64,000 nt of DNA, taken from assembly GCF_024746795.1 (NCBI RefSeq), contig NZ_CP080524.1, forward strand, positions 2,148,001 through 2,212,000, given 5' to 3'. The stretch is from Mesorhizobium sp. AR10. GTDB taxonomy: Bacteria > Pseudomonadota > Alphaproteobacteria > Rhizobiales > Rhizobiaceae. The notes beneath the pieces were generated by a model. It was not told the DNA's origin and made no database searches. It saw only the letters and a program-made list of their open reading frames with translations. Of this stretch, positions 44,748 to 53,274 are shown piece after piece. The first letter of the stretch is position 1. Each line of letters opens with the position of its first letter. The position numbers were made by a program, and so were the translations under genes.

Positions 44748-45907
44748 GAGCCGGCGGCTTCGGCGGCGCGCTGTTCTTCGCCGGCGATGCGGACCTCGCC
44801 GCCCTCGCTGACGCTCTGGGTGCCCTCGGTCACCACCATGTCGCCGCTGTCGATCGGGGCATCGATCAGCACGGTCTCGGTGTTGCGCTGGATAATGCGC
44901 ACGGCAACTCGCCTGGCCTTGCCGTCCTCTATCTGCCAGATATAGGCGCCGTCCGAGCCCCACAGGATCGCCAGAGGACTGACGGCCGGATAGGTATCGC
45001 CGGGGAATTTCATGCTGATCTGGAAGGACATGCCGGCCCGCAGCGAATCGGCCGGATTGGCGATCTTTGCCTTGACCAGCAGGGTGCGGCTCTTTTCGTC
45101 GATATGGTTGTCGATGGCCGAAATCGTCCCCGTGTAAGCATTGTTTGGATTGGCGATCGGCGTCGCCGACAATTGCGCCCCGACCTTTACGGCGGCGGCG
45201 AAACGCTCAGGCACCAGGAAATCGACCAGTATGCTGGAGCGGTCATCGAGAGTGGCGATCGCCGACTCATTGGTCACATAGTTGCCGGCGGCGATCGGCA
45301 GGATGCCGACGGTGCCGGCGATCGGCGCGGCGATCGAGCGCCGCTGCAGGGCAAGTTCGGCATCGCGAAGTACCAGTTTGGCGACCGCCAGCACGACTTC
45401 GGCATCGGCGACGGCGACCGGTGTCGCGGCGTTGGAAGCCTGCAGCGATCTCACCCGGTCGAGCTTGTTCTGCGAGTCCTGTACAACGAGCTTGGCACGA
45501 TCCTGCGCGATCACCTCGGTCTCGGAATCGAGGGTAGCGATGATTTGCCCCTTTTCGACACGGGTGCCGGATTCGACCAGGAATTCGACGAGCCGGCCGG
45601 AACTGTAGGGATTGACCGTCACCGAGGCATTGGCGCGGCCGGTGCCGATTGCCTGCAGACGGTCGTTGATGGTGGCTGTACCGGCCGGCAAGGCGACGAC
45701 ATTTGCCGGTTGCCCGGCTGCGTTGCGGCCGCTTGCCTGCTTTGTCGTGCCGATCGCGCTTGTCTGTGTTTCAGGCGTGGAGGCATAGGCCCAGTCGATG
45801 CCCCAGCGGGCCAGCACCTCCGGCGCACCGGGGAAGAAGCGAACCCAGGCGGCAGCAGCCGCCACCAGGATCACCAGCGCAAAAACGATCTGTTTCCAGG
45901 CGGCCAT
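44744..45907 (-). CDS. RND efflux membrane fusion protein
   Basis: A 387-residue periplasmic adaptor with an N-terminal membrane anchor (about 8-25), a biotinyl-lipoyl-like segment split around a coiled-coil hairpin (SGRLVEFLVESGTRVEKGQI and RRSIAAPIAGTVGILPIAAG) and beta-barrel C-terminal parts. It links the pump to an outer-membrane channel. CGGAG precedes the ATG at 45907; upstream residues are not needed for the anchor. Confidence 0.9.
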   Translation of the reverse strand: MAAWKQIVFALVILVAAAAAWVRFFPGAPEVLARWGIDWAYASTPETQTSAIGTTKQASGRNAAGQPANVVALPAGTATINDRLQAIGTGRANASVTVNPYSSGRLVEFLVESGTRVEKGQIIATLDSETEVIAQDRAKLVVQDSQNKLDRVRSLQASNAATPVAVADAEVVLAVAKLVLRDAELALQRRSIAAPIAGTVGILPIAAGNYVTNESAIATLDDRSSILVDFLVPERFAAAVKVGAQLSATPIANPNNAYTGTISAIDNHIDEKSRTLLVKAKIANPADSLRAGMSFQISMKFPGDTYPAVSPLAILWGSDGAYIWQIEDGKARRVAVRIIQRNTETVLIDAPIDSGDMVVTEGTQSVSEGGEVRIAGEEQRAAEAAGS

Positions 45908-46100
45908 CGGCACTCCGGTTGGCAAACTACCGGTTTCCCCAAGCAAAAAACACGCAGCGACGCACCCGGTATGTGCGAAGCCACGGCAATATCATGGCTT
46001 TATGGCAATTCTGCCGCTCTCATGCACATTAAATCTATGTAAGGTTGGGTAAGGCGTAGTTGAACGCCACCGCCCTTTTTTCTTTTTGCTTGAGCAACGG

Positions 46101-46138
46101 ATTTTCCCAAACCGGTTTCCACTTTTGGGTCCGATGCG
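46101..46138. repeat. Partial copy of the intergenic palindrome family
   Basis: Core CCCAAACCGGTTTCCACTTT and GGGTCCGATGCGC match the 20623 copy on one side; the outer arm is lost. It abuts the stop codon of the RpiR gene. Confidence 0.55.
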
Positions 46139-46966
46139 CTAGCGCAAGCTTTCCAGTTCACGGATGCGTTTGGCGCTGTCGGCCTCGAGCTGTCTCGTGA
46201 CGGCGCCGATCAGTGTTTCGGCAACGACGAAAAGGGCTGCCGAAGAGTCCCAGGCCGAGGGCACGGCGGTGCGTCCGGCGATGACATGGCGGGCGAAGCG
46301 GGCGATCGGCGACAGCCACTGGTCGGTGAACAGCACGATCTGCACGCCGCGCTGGTGTGCAGTCTCGGCAAAACGGGCAAGGCTGTCCTGGTAGCGTCTG
46401 ATGTCGAAGATCACCAGCACGTCGCGCTTGCCCATGTCGATCAATCGGTCGCGCCAGATGCTTTCCTGTCCGGCGAGGTGGAAGACGTTGGGCTGGACGA
46501 TGGCGAGGTGCGCGGCCATGTAGCGCGCCAGCGGATCGGTGAAACGGCCGCCGATCAGGAACGTCTTGCCCCGCCGGTCGGCAAGCCGGGCCGCGATGTC
46601 GGCAAGCTGCTTGTCGGACAGGTGCCTGAACGTCTCGCGCATGTTGTCGAGCGTCGCCTCCAGCATCGGCGACACAGTACCGCCGCCCGGCGACGGCGGA
46701 TTGAGCGTGCGCGATGCCGGCGACTGCAATTGCGCCGCCAGTTCGTCCTGCAGTGCCGATTGAAACTCAGGATAGTTCTGAAATCCGATCCGGGCGACGA
46801 AACGCAGGATCGTCGGCGAGGACACACCAGCTGCAGCCGAGAATTCGGCGACCGTCTTCAGGCCGATCAGCGGGTAGTTGGCGATCAGCGTCTGGGCTGC
46901 GCGGCGCTCGCCTGCCGGCATCGTGCCGATACGGTCCGAGATCAGTTCGGCAATGCTGGAAACCAT
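46139..46966 (-). CDS. MurR/RpiR family regulator with SIS domain
   Basis: A 275-residue regulator. The N-terminal HTH_6 domain (about 1-75) includes SAAAGVSSPTILRFVARIGF. A SIS sugar-phosphate-type ligand domain follows (about 115-250; KTFLIGGRFTDPLARYMAAH). The ATG at 46966, after GGGGGAA, is preferred over an upstream TTG. It is transcribed divergently from the amidohydrolase at 47102 and likely controls that operon through the dyad at 47004-47022. The ligand need not be a sugar phosphate; several members respond to other metabolites. Confidence 0.88.
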   Translation of the reverse strand: MVSSIAELISDRIGTMPAGERRAAQTLIANYPLIGLKTVAEFSAAAGVSSPTILRFVARIGFQNYPEFQSALQDELAAQLQSPASRTLNPPSPGGGTVSPMLEATLDNMRETFRHLSDKQLADIAARLADRRGKTFLIGGRFTDPLARYMAAHLAIVQPNVFHLAGQESIWRDRLIDMGKRDVLVIFDIRRYQDSLARFAETAHQRGVQIVLFTDQWLSPIARFARHVIAGRTAVPSAWDSSAALFVVAETLIGAVTRQLEADSAKRIRELESLR

Positions 46967-47003
46967 CTTTTCCCCCACCCCTGGCTGTCTTGCCGAAATC
47001 GCA

Positions 47004-47022
47004 TTTGACAAAATCGGTCAAA
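47004..47022. promoter_or_regulatory. TTTGAC-N7-GTCAAA dyad, candidate RpiR operator
   Basis: A perfect 6-bp inverted repeat with a 7-base spacer lies in the divergent gap, 38 bases from the RpiR start and 80 from the amidohydrolase. Its left arm includes TTGACA, so the site may overlap a -35 element reading right. Confidence 0.5.
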
Positions 47023-47101
47023 CTGTATGAAATCATCCATAGGGACGCAATGAGGCAAAATACGTAACATACGATACAGCGCTCCCCGGGGACGGCAGAC
47101 A

Positions 47102-47920
47102 ATGGAGACAGCACGGCCCGCCAGCCTTGCATCGTCAGATTCCGTGGGGGTGACGAACCCCGGGGGATCGAGCCCATTTGTGTTGACCTGCGACCACGCC
47201 TCCAACTTCCTGCCGCCGGAATTCGCAACGCTCGGTCTGCCCGCCGAGGCCCTTTCGCGCCACATTGCCTGGGATCCCGGCGCGTTGCCGGTCGCCCGCC
47301 GTATGGCCGAAGCGCTCGATGCGGCGCTGGTCGAGACCCGCATCTCGCGCCTTGTCATCGACTGCAACCGTCCACTCGACGCGCCCGATCTGGTGCCGCC
47401 GGTCAGCGAAACCACTGTCATACCGGGCAATGCCGGCCTGTCGGAAAAGCAGCGCGCCGCGCGCATTGCTTTGTCGTGGCAGCCCTTCCACGACACGATC
47501 GCAAATATCGTCGATGCGCGGCTGGGCCGCGGTCAGGAAACGCGGCTGGTTTCGGTCCATTCCTTCACGCCGGTCTACAAGGGCAAGATCCGGCCCTGGC
47601 ACATCGGCATCATTCATGATGAAGATCGCCGGCTGGCGTCACCGCTGATCGCTGCGCTACGGCGGCTCGCCGGCGTCACTGTCGGCGTCAACGAACCCTA
47701 TTCGCCGGCCGACCGCGTCTACTTCACGCTGGAACGCCATGCACGCTCGCGCGGCCTGCCTTGCGCGATGATCGAAATCCGCAATGATGAAATCTCCGGC
47801 GAAACCGGGCAGCGGAAATGGGCGGATCTGCTCACGGGCATTTTTTCTGATCTGGAGCCAGAGGAGGCCAAGAGCCCCAGATCAAGCGTAGTCGGAAAGT
47901 CAGTTCAATCGGCCAGCTAA
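47102..47920 (+). CDS. N-formylglutamate amidohydrolase-family hydrolase
   Basis: A 272-residue zinc-dependent hydrolase of the N-formylglutamate deformylase (HutG-like) family. It has the metal/substrate segments VLTCDHASNFLP near residue 27, LVSVHSFTPVY in the middle and MIEIRNDEI toward the end. Classical members cleave N-formyl-L-glutamate. Here no hut genes are near; it precedes an amine-type permease and a glutamine-synthetase-like ligase, so it may instead cleave a gamma-glutamyl amide. The family assignment is firm, the substrate is inferred. Confidence 0.85.
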   Translation: METARPASLASSDSVGVTNPGGSSPFVLTCDHASNFLPPEFATLGLPAEALSRHIAWDPGALPVARRMAEALDAALVETRISRLVIDCNRPLDAPDLVPPVSETTVIPGNAGLSEKQRAARIALSWQPFHDTIANIVDARLGRGQETRLVSVHSFTPVYKGKIRPWHIGIIHDEDRRLASPLIAALRRLAGVTVGVNEPYSPADRVYFTLERHARSRGLPCAMIEIRNDEISGETGQRKWADLLTGIFSDLEPEEAKSPRSSVVGKSVQSAS

Positions 47921-47940
47921 GAACCAAAAGGGGACACCAA

Positions 47941-49497
47941 ATGGCAGCACCGGGCTATACTGAAGTTGACAAGGCGGAGGACGTAAAGCACCTCCACAGC
48001 ATGGGCTATGCCCAGGAACTGGAGCGGCGCCTCAGCCGCTTTTCGAACTTCGCCGTTTCATTCTCGATCATCTGCATCCTGTCCGGCGGCATCAATTCGC
48101 TGGCACAGGCAACCTCCGGCGCCGGCGGCATCGGCATCGGCATCGGCTGGCTGGTCGGCTGTTTCGTGTCGTTGACCTTCGCGGTGGCCATGTCGCAGAT
48201 CAGCTCGGCCTATCCGACCGCGGGCGGCCTCTATCACTGGGGTTCGATACTCGGCAACCGCGGCACCGGCTGGGTGACGGCATGGCTCAACCTGCTCGGC
48301 CTGATCACCGTGCTCGGCGCCATCAATGTCGGCACCTGGACGTTCTTCATCGGCGCCTTCGGGCCAACGCTCGGTATTGAAGGCACGCTGACCAACCAGA
48401 TGATCTTCCTGATCATCATCACCGGCGCCCAGGCGCTCATCAACCATCTGGGCATCAAGCTGACGGCGAAGCTGACCGACTTCTCGGGCTACCTCATCTT
48501 CTTCGGTTCGATCCTCATCGCCATCGTCTGCCTCGCCTCTGCAGAGACCTGGGATTTCAGCCGTCTCTTCACGTTCAAGAACTACTCCGGCGAAGCCGGC
48601 GCAAGCGTGTGGCCGTCCGTCTCGAATGCCTGGGTATTCGCACTCGGCCTCTTGCTGCCGATCTACACGATCACCGGCTATGACGCCTCGGCGCACACCT
48701 CCGAGGAAACCATCAAGGCAGCCTCCTCGGTACCGCGCGCGATGGTCATGTCGGTAATCTGGTCGGCCGTCTTCGGCTATTTGTTCCTCGCCGCCTTCAT
48801 CCTGATGATCCCGAACATGGACGATGCGGCCAAGCAGGGCTGGAACGTGTTCTTCTGGGCTTTCGACCAGCGCGTCAGCCCCGGCATCAAGGAGTTCATC
48901 TATCTTGTCGTGTTCGTCGCTCAGCTGCTTTGCGGCCTCGCGACCGTCACCTCCGCTTCGCGCATGATCTTCGCCTTCTCGCGTGACGGCGGCCTGCCGG
49001 GTTCGTCGGCGCTGGCCAAGGTCAGCCCGACCTATCGCACGCCAGTGGCGGCGATCTGGACGGCATGCATCCTGTCGGTGCTGTTCGTCTGGGGTTCGAC
49101 GCTGGTTTCGGTTGCCGGCACCTCGGCCTACACCATCGTGGTGTCCTGCACCGTCATCTTCCTGTTCCTGTCCTTCACCGTGCCGATCGTGCTCGGCATG
49201 CTGGCCTGGGGAACGCCGAAGTGGGACAAGATGGGCCCATGGAACATGGGGCGCGGCATCTTCATGCTGTTTGCCGTGCTGTCGATCATATCGATGATCC
49301 TGATCTTCATCATCGGCATCCAGCCCCCGAACGACTGGGCGCTCTACATCACCGTCGGCTTCTTCATCCTGACGGCTGTCGTCTGGTTCGGCTTCGAGCG
49401 GAATCGCTTCCAGGGGCCGCCGTTGGGCGACATCATCGCGGCGCGCCAGGCAGCCATCAAGGCGGCGGAGCAGGCCGTCGGCGAAACCGGCCACTGA
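47941..49497 (+). CDS. APC superfamily amino acid/amine permease
   Basis: A 518-residue permease with 12 predicted helices. The first segments are SNFAVSFSIICILSGGINSL and SSAYPTAGGLYHWGSILG, characteristic of the amino acid/choline/GABA (ACT) branch of the APC superfamily. A GYDASAHTSEET motif near residue 248 supports this branch. It is 20 bases after the amidohydrolase gene and ahead of the ligase. The likely substrate is an amine, amino alcohol or GABA-like compound. Confidence 0.88.
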   Translation: MAAPGYTEVDKAEDVKHLHSMGYAQELERRLSRFSNFAVSFSIICILSGGINSLAQATSGAGGIGIGIGWLVGCFVSLTFAVAMSQISSAYPTAGGLYHWGSILGNRGTGWVTAWLNLLGLITVLGAINVGTWTFFIGAFGPTLGIEGTLTNQMIFLIIITGAQALINHLGIKLTAKLTDFSGYLIFFGSILIAIVCLASAETWDFSRLFTFKNYSGEAGASVWPSVSNAWVFALGLLLPIYTITGYDASAHTSEETIKAASSVPRAMVMSVIWSAVFGYLFLAAFILMIPNMDDAAKQGWNVFFWAFDQRVSPGIKEFIYLVVFVAQLLCGLATVTSASRMIFAFSRDGGLPGSSALAKVSPTYRTPVAAIWTACILSVLFVWGSTLVSVAGTSAYTIVVSCTVIFLFLSFTVPIVLGMLAWGTPKWDKMGPWNMGRGIFMLFAVLSIISMILIFIIGIQPPNDWALYITVGFFILTAVVWFGFERNRFQGPPLGDIIAARQAAIKAAEQAVGETGH

Positions 49498-49512
49498 CAT
49501 CAACCATCTTGG

Positions 49513-49550
49513 CCATGGCCGGCATCGTGCCGGCCATGGGTTCCGTTTAA
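49513..49550 (+). terminator. Strong hairpin after the permease
   Basis: A perfect 12-bp stem CCATGGCCGGCA / TGCCGGCCATGG (49513-49524, 49528-49539) closes a TCG loop and is followed by GTTCCGTTT. It may terminate or attenuate, or protect the upstream message, since the ligase gene follows only 37 bases later. Confidence 0.65.
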
Positions 49551-49586
49551 CTCATTCAAAAGACCAAGCGCTGGAGTGCCAAAAGA

Positions 49587-50957
49587 ATGGCCGGAAATTT
49601 CTCGTTCGATCAGTTGAAGAAAGCGGTCTCCAGCGGTGAGATCGACACGGTGCTGGCCTGCATCGTCGACTTGCAGGGCCGGCTCGCGGGAAAGCGATTC
49701 CTGGCACAGTATTTCGTCGATTCCGCCCATGACGAGACGCATGGCTGCAATTATCTGCTGGCCGCCGACATCGATATGGAACCAGTGCCCGGCTACAAGG
49801 CGGCGAGCTGGTCGAAGGGCTATGGCGACTTCGTCATGAAGCCGGATCTGGCGACGCTGCGGCGCATTCCATGGCTGGAAAAGACGGCATTGGTGATCTG
49901 CGACGTGCTCGACCACCACACCCATGACGACCTGCCGCATTCGCCGCGCGCCATCCTGCGGAAGCAGGTCAAGCGCCTGAAGGAGCGCGGCTACATCGGC
50001 TATTTCGCCTCCGAACTCGAATTCTATCTGTTCAACGAGAGCTACGATTCCGCCCGCAAGAAGCACTGGCAGGGCCTAGACACTGCTTCGCCCTATATCG
50101 GCGATTATCAGATCGGCATCACCACCAAGGAAGAAGGCGTCATGCGCCGGCTACGCAACGAGATGGATGCGGCCGGTATTCCGATCGAGAATTCCAAGGG
50201 CGAGTGGGGGCCGGGCCAGGAAGAGATCAATGTCCGCTATGCCGAGGCGCTCGACATGGCCGACCGCCACGTCATCCTGAAGAACGGCGCCAAGGAAATC
50301 GCCGAGTCCGAAGGCAAGGCGATCTCCTTCATGTCCAAGTACAATTACGGGCTCGCCGGCAATTCCAGCCACATCCACAATTCGCTGTGGAGCGCCGACG
50401 GCAAGACGCCGCTGTTCTTCGACAAGAAGGCTGACTGGACGCTGTCGACGCTCGGCCAGCAATGGGCGGCGGGGCAGCTCAAATATGCCAAGGAATTCAC
50501 CTGGTTCCTGGCGCCCTACATCAACTCCTACAAGCGCTTCCAGGCCGGCACGTTCGCGCCGACCAAGATCATGTGGAGCGAGGACAACCGCACTGCCGGC
50601 TTCCGCCTGTGCGGCGAGGGCACCAAGGGGATCCGCATGGAATGTCGCATTGGTGGCGCCGACCTCAATCCGTATCTCGCCTTCGCAGCACTGATCGCGG
50701 CCGGTCTTGCCGGCATCGACGAAAAGCTGGAATTGCAGAAGCCCTTCGTCGGCGACGCCTATCAGGCGTCGCGCCTGCCGGAGATCCCGAAGACGCTGCG
50801 CGATGCCACCGAAACGCTGGCGAAGTCGAAGATGCTCAAGCAGGCGCTCGGTGAGGACGTGCTCGAACACTATGTCCACACCGCCAAGTGGGAGCAGTTC
50901 GAATACGACCGCCGGATTACGGATTGGGAACTGCACAGGGGTTTTGAGCGCTACTAA
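49587..50957 (+). CDS. Glutamine synthetase-like gamma-glutamyl-amine ligase
   Basis: A 456-residue member of the glutamine synthetase superfamily, related to PuuA/GlnA4/GlnT enzymes that attach glutamate through its gamma carboxyl to an amine with ATP. Landmarks are ASELEFYLFN (metal), EINVRY, GNSSHIHNSLW (histidine loop) and RMECRIGGADLNPYLAFAA (C-terminal substrate loop). The adenylylation tyrosine region of GlnA-I is not evident. It lies between an amine permease and aldehyde/alcohol dehydrogenases, so biosynthetic glutamine formation is unlikely. Confidence 0.88.
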   Translation: MAGNFSFDQLKKAVSSGEIDTVLACIVDLQGRLAGKRFLAQYFVDSAHDETHGCNYLLAADIDMEPVPGYKAASWSKGYGDFVMKPDLATLRRIPWLEKTALVICDVLDHHTHDDLPHSPRAILRKQVKRLKERGYIGYFASELEFYLFNESYDSARKKHWQGLDTASPYIGDYQIGITTKEEGVMRRLRNEMDAAGIPIENSKGEWGPGQEEINVRYAEALDMADRHVILKNGAKEIAESEGKAISFMSKYNYGLAGNSSHIHNSLWSADGKTPLFFDKKADWTLSTLGQQWAAGQLKYAKEFTWFLAPYINSYKRFQAGTFAPTKIMWSEDNRTAGFRLCGEGTKGIRMECRIGGADLNPYLAFAALIAAGLAGIDEKLELQKPFVGDAYQASRLPEIPKTLRDATETLAKSKMLKQALGEDVLEHYVHTAKWEQFEYDRRITDWELHRGFERY

Positions 50958-51012
50958 AGCTGTAATTAGCGTTGACTGCACCTAACTAAAGCTGCAATCT
51001 GGCTAAGTTAGG
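50953..51012. promoter_or_regulatory. Direct and inverted repeats before the toxin-antitoxin pair
   Basis: ACTAAAGCTG-Y-AAT occurs at 50953-50966 and 50985-50998, spaced 32 bp (three helical turns). CCTAAC (50981-50986) inverts with GTTAGG (51007-51012). These are plausible sites for antitoxin self-repression. The first copy overlaps the end of the ligase gene. Confidence 0.45.
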
Positions 51013-51031
51013 ATTTCAGGGAGCGCGAAAA

Positions 51032-51442
51032 ATGGGAAAGTATTCGCCTTTGCGTTCGTATCTCATGTCGCAGGCCGCCGAGCGGATTCCGATGTCGTTC
51101 GGCGACATCGAGAAGCTGCTTGGCGAGAAGCTGCCTGCGTCCAAGCAGTACCCGGCCTGGTGGAGCAACAACCCCAGCAACAATCCGATGACGAAGGAAT
51201 GGCTGGCTGCGGGCTTCCAAACGGAGTCGGTCAACATTGCCGGCGAAAATCTGGTGTTTCGACGCGCCGTGGGGCATCCGGGCGGGTCGAAAGGTTTTGG
51301 TGAATCGGCGCAGGCCGAAATCAGCGGAACGCCATCGCGCCACCCGATCTTCGGCTGCATGAAGGGGACGCTTACGATCATTCCCGATGTCGATCTGACA
51401 GAGCCTGCCGATCCGGATTGGGACAAAGTCTATGAAGACTGA
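51032..51442 (+). CDS. Mosaic antitoxin: DUF7662-like N-terminus with VapB-type C-terminal tail
   Basis: A 136-residue protein. Residues 1-75 (MGKYSPLRSYLMSQ..., MSFGDIEKLLGEKLPASKQY, YPAWWSNN) match a small domain now called DUF7662, seen alone in many bacteria. The last 30 residues, HPIFGCMKGTLTIIPDVDL then TEPADPDW, are the toxin-binding tail common to VapB antitoxins that usually carry an AbrB domain. Joining the two suggests the DUF7662 part replaces AbrB as the DNA-binding or dimerisation module. The gene overlaps the PIN toxin by 11 bases. GGGAG lies upstream of the ATG. Confidence 0.8.
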   Translation: MGKYSPLRSYLMSQAAERIPMSFGDIEKLLGEKLPASKQYPAWWSNNPSNNPMTKEWLAAGFQTESVNIAGENLVFRRAVGHPGGSKGFGESAQAEISGTPSRHPIFGCMKGTLTIIPDVDLTEPADPDWDKVYED

Positions 51443-51848
51443 AAACCTTCTTCTGGATACGTGCGCGGTCATCTGGATATCGCAGGACGAGCCGATTGCC
51501 GATACGGCAATCAAGGCCATCGGCAAGGTTCCTCAGTCCGGCACGCTGAACGTGTCTGTCATGACGGCATGGGAAATGGGAATGCTGGTCTCCAAGGGTA
51601 GGTTGCCGTCGACAAAGACTCCCGAGCGCTGGTTCGATGAGTTCGTTCACGCGGCCGCCGTCGAAGTGGAAGGAGTTACTCCACGGATCCTCGCTGCTGC
51701 GTCCTATCTGCCTGGCACGGCGCACAACGATCCCATCGACAGGATTCTCATTGCCACTGCAAGAGAGCGCGATCTGACGATCATAACGCGAGACCGGGCC
51801 ATCCTGGCTTATGCCGCCCAGGGCCACGTTCGAGCCATCGCCTGCTGA
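51432..51848 (+). CDS. VapC-like PIN-domain toxin
   Basis: A 138-residue PIN ribonuclease of the type II VapC family. The acidic active-site residues are in place: D9 (LLLDTCAVIW), E in TAWEMGML and D residues in NDPIDRILIATARERDL and IITRDRAIL. It would cleave RNA, often initiator tRNA or rRNA, unless bound by the antitoxin encoded just upstream. The overlapping order antitoxin then toxin is standard. It lies 23 bases before the aldehyde dehydrogenase start, so read-through into the pathway is possible. Confidence 0.88.
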   Translation: MKTENLLLDTCAVIWISQDEPIADTAIKAIGKVPQSGTLNVSVMTAWEMGMLVSKGRLPSTKTPERWFDEFVHAAAVEVEGVTPRILAAASYLPGTAHNDPIDRILIATARERDLTIITRDRAILAYAAQGHVRAIAC

Positions 51849-51871
51849 GAAGAGACAACTGGAGACGTTAA

Positions 51872-53257
51872 TTGGAAACCGTGAAAATAAAATCGCCCAT
51901 CGATGGTTCGATCTATGCCGAGCGGCCGATCGCCACCGATCAGGCCATCAACGCGGCGGTCGAGCGCGCCAAGGCGGCGCAAGAGAAATGGGCGCAGACA
52001 CCGATCGTCGAACGCGGCAAATACATGCTTGCCATGCTGGAAGCGCTGGTTGCGATGACCGACGAGATCGTGCTGGAGATCGCCTGGCAGATGGGCCGTC
52101 CGGTGCGCTATGGCGGCGAGTTCGGCGGTGTCAGGGAACGCACCAATTACATGGTCGAGATCGCCGAGGCGGCGCTCAGATCCATGCCTGCGTCCAACCC
52201 GAAGGACGGCTTTCGCCGCTACGTGAAGAAGGATCCGCTTGGCGTCGTCATGGTGATCGCGCCGTGGAACTATCCCTATCTGACCGCCGTCAACACCATC
52301 GTGCCGGCGCTGATGGCCGGCAATGCCGTTGTCCTCAAACATGCGGCGCAGACGCTGTTGGTCGGCGAGCGCTTCCAGCAGGCGTTCGACAAGGTAGGCC
52401 TGCCCAAGGGCGTGTTCCAGAATGTCGTGCTCAACCATAGCCAGACCGAAAAGCTGCTCGGTTCAGGCAAGATCGACCATGTCAACTTCACCGGCTCGGT
52501 CGGCGGGGGGCGTGCCATCGAAAAGGCTGCGGCGGGCACCTTCTTGACGCTCGGCCTCGAACTCGGCGGCAAGGATCCGGCCTATGTCCTGCCCGACGCC
52601 AAGATGGACCACGCTGTTGCCAATCTGGTCGACGGCGCCTTCTTCAATTCGGGCCAGTGCTGCTGCGGCATCGAGCGCGTCTATGTCCACGAGAAGGTCT
52701 ATGACGAGTTCGTCGAAGGCTTCATCGCCGAGACGAAGAACTATGTCGTCGGCAACCCGCTCGACCAAGCGACGACGATGGGGCCGATGGCGCAGGCGCG
52801 CTTCGCCGACCTGATCCGTGAGCAGAAGGCCGAAGCGCTGCGCAAAGGTGCCAAGGCGCATATCAACATGAAGGTGGCCGACGACAAGCAAGGCTCGCCC
52901 TATCTGGCGCCGGAAGTGCTGACCCAGGTCGACCATCAGATGAGCGTCATGCGCGAGGAAAGTTTTGGCCCCATCGTCGGCATCATGAAGGTGCGCAACG
53001 ACGAGGAGGCGATCGCGCTGATGAACGACAGCCCCTATGGGCTGACGGCTTCGATCTGGACGCGCGACACCGACCATGCCGCCGCCATCGGCGACCGTGT
53101 CGAAACCGGCACTGTGTTCATGAACCGCTGCGACTATCTCGATCCGGCGCTGGTCTGGACCGGCGTCAAGGACACCGGCAAGGGGGCGGCACTGTCTGCC
53201 ATCGGCTACGACAATCTGACCCGGTCGAAGTCATACCATCTGCGTGAAACCATCTGA
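51872..53257 (+). CDS. Aldehyde dehydrogenase family protein
   Basis: A 461-residue NAD(P)-dependent aldehyde dehydrogenase. Catalytic Cys lies in NSGQCCCGIERV, the general base Glu in LGLELGGKDPAYV, and the Asn of PWNYPYLT is present. The start is a TTG at 51872, set by GGAG eight bases upstream and the conserved N-terminus. In context it should oxidise the aldehyde produced by the next gene's alcohol dehydrogenase. Its upstream neighbour is a toxin-antitoxin pair that interrupts an otherwise coherent catabolic set. Confidence 0.9.
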   Translation: METVKIKSPIDGSIYAERPIATDQAINAAVERAKAAQEKWAQTPIVERGKYMLAMLEALVAMTDEIVLEIAWQMGRPVRYGGEFGGVRERTNYMVEIAEAALRSMPASNPKDGFRRYVKKDPLGVVMVIAPWNYPYLTAVNTIVPALMAGNAVVLKHAAQTLLVGERFQQAFDKVGLPKGVFQNVVLNHSQTEKLLGSGKIDHVNFTGSVGGGRAIEKAAAGTFLTLGLELGGKDPAYVLPDAKMDHAVANLVDGAFFNSGQCCCGIERVYVHEKVYDEFVEGFIAETKNYVVGNPLDQATTMGPMAQARFADLIREQKAEALRKGAKAHINMKVADDKQGSPYLAPEVLTQVDHQMSVMREESFGPIVGIMKVRNDEEAIALMNDSPYGLTASIWTRDTDHAAAIGDRVETGTVFMNRCDYLDPALVWTGVKDTGKGAALSAIGYDNLTRSKSYHLRETI

Positions 53258-53274
53258 TTTTTCGAAAGACAAAA

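Noticed and set aside
44748-44963. N-terminal extension of the RND pump
   Set aside because: The added 72 residues are arginine-rich shadow of the membrane fusion protein gene; the ATGA overlap at 44744-44747 marks the real start.
47102-47920. Histidine-degradation hutG
   Set aside because: The family is right, but no hutH, hutU, hutI or hutF is near, and the neighbours indicate amine catabolism, so the symbol was not applied.
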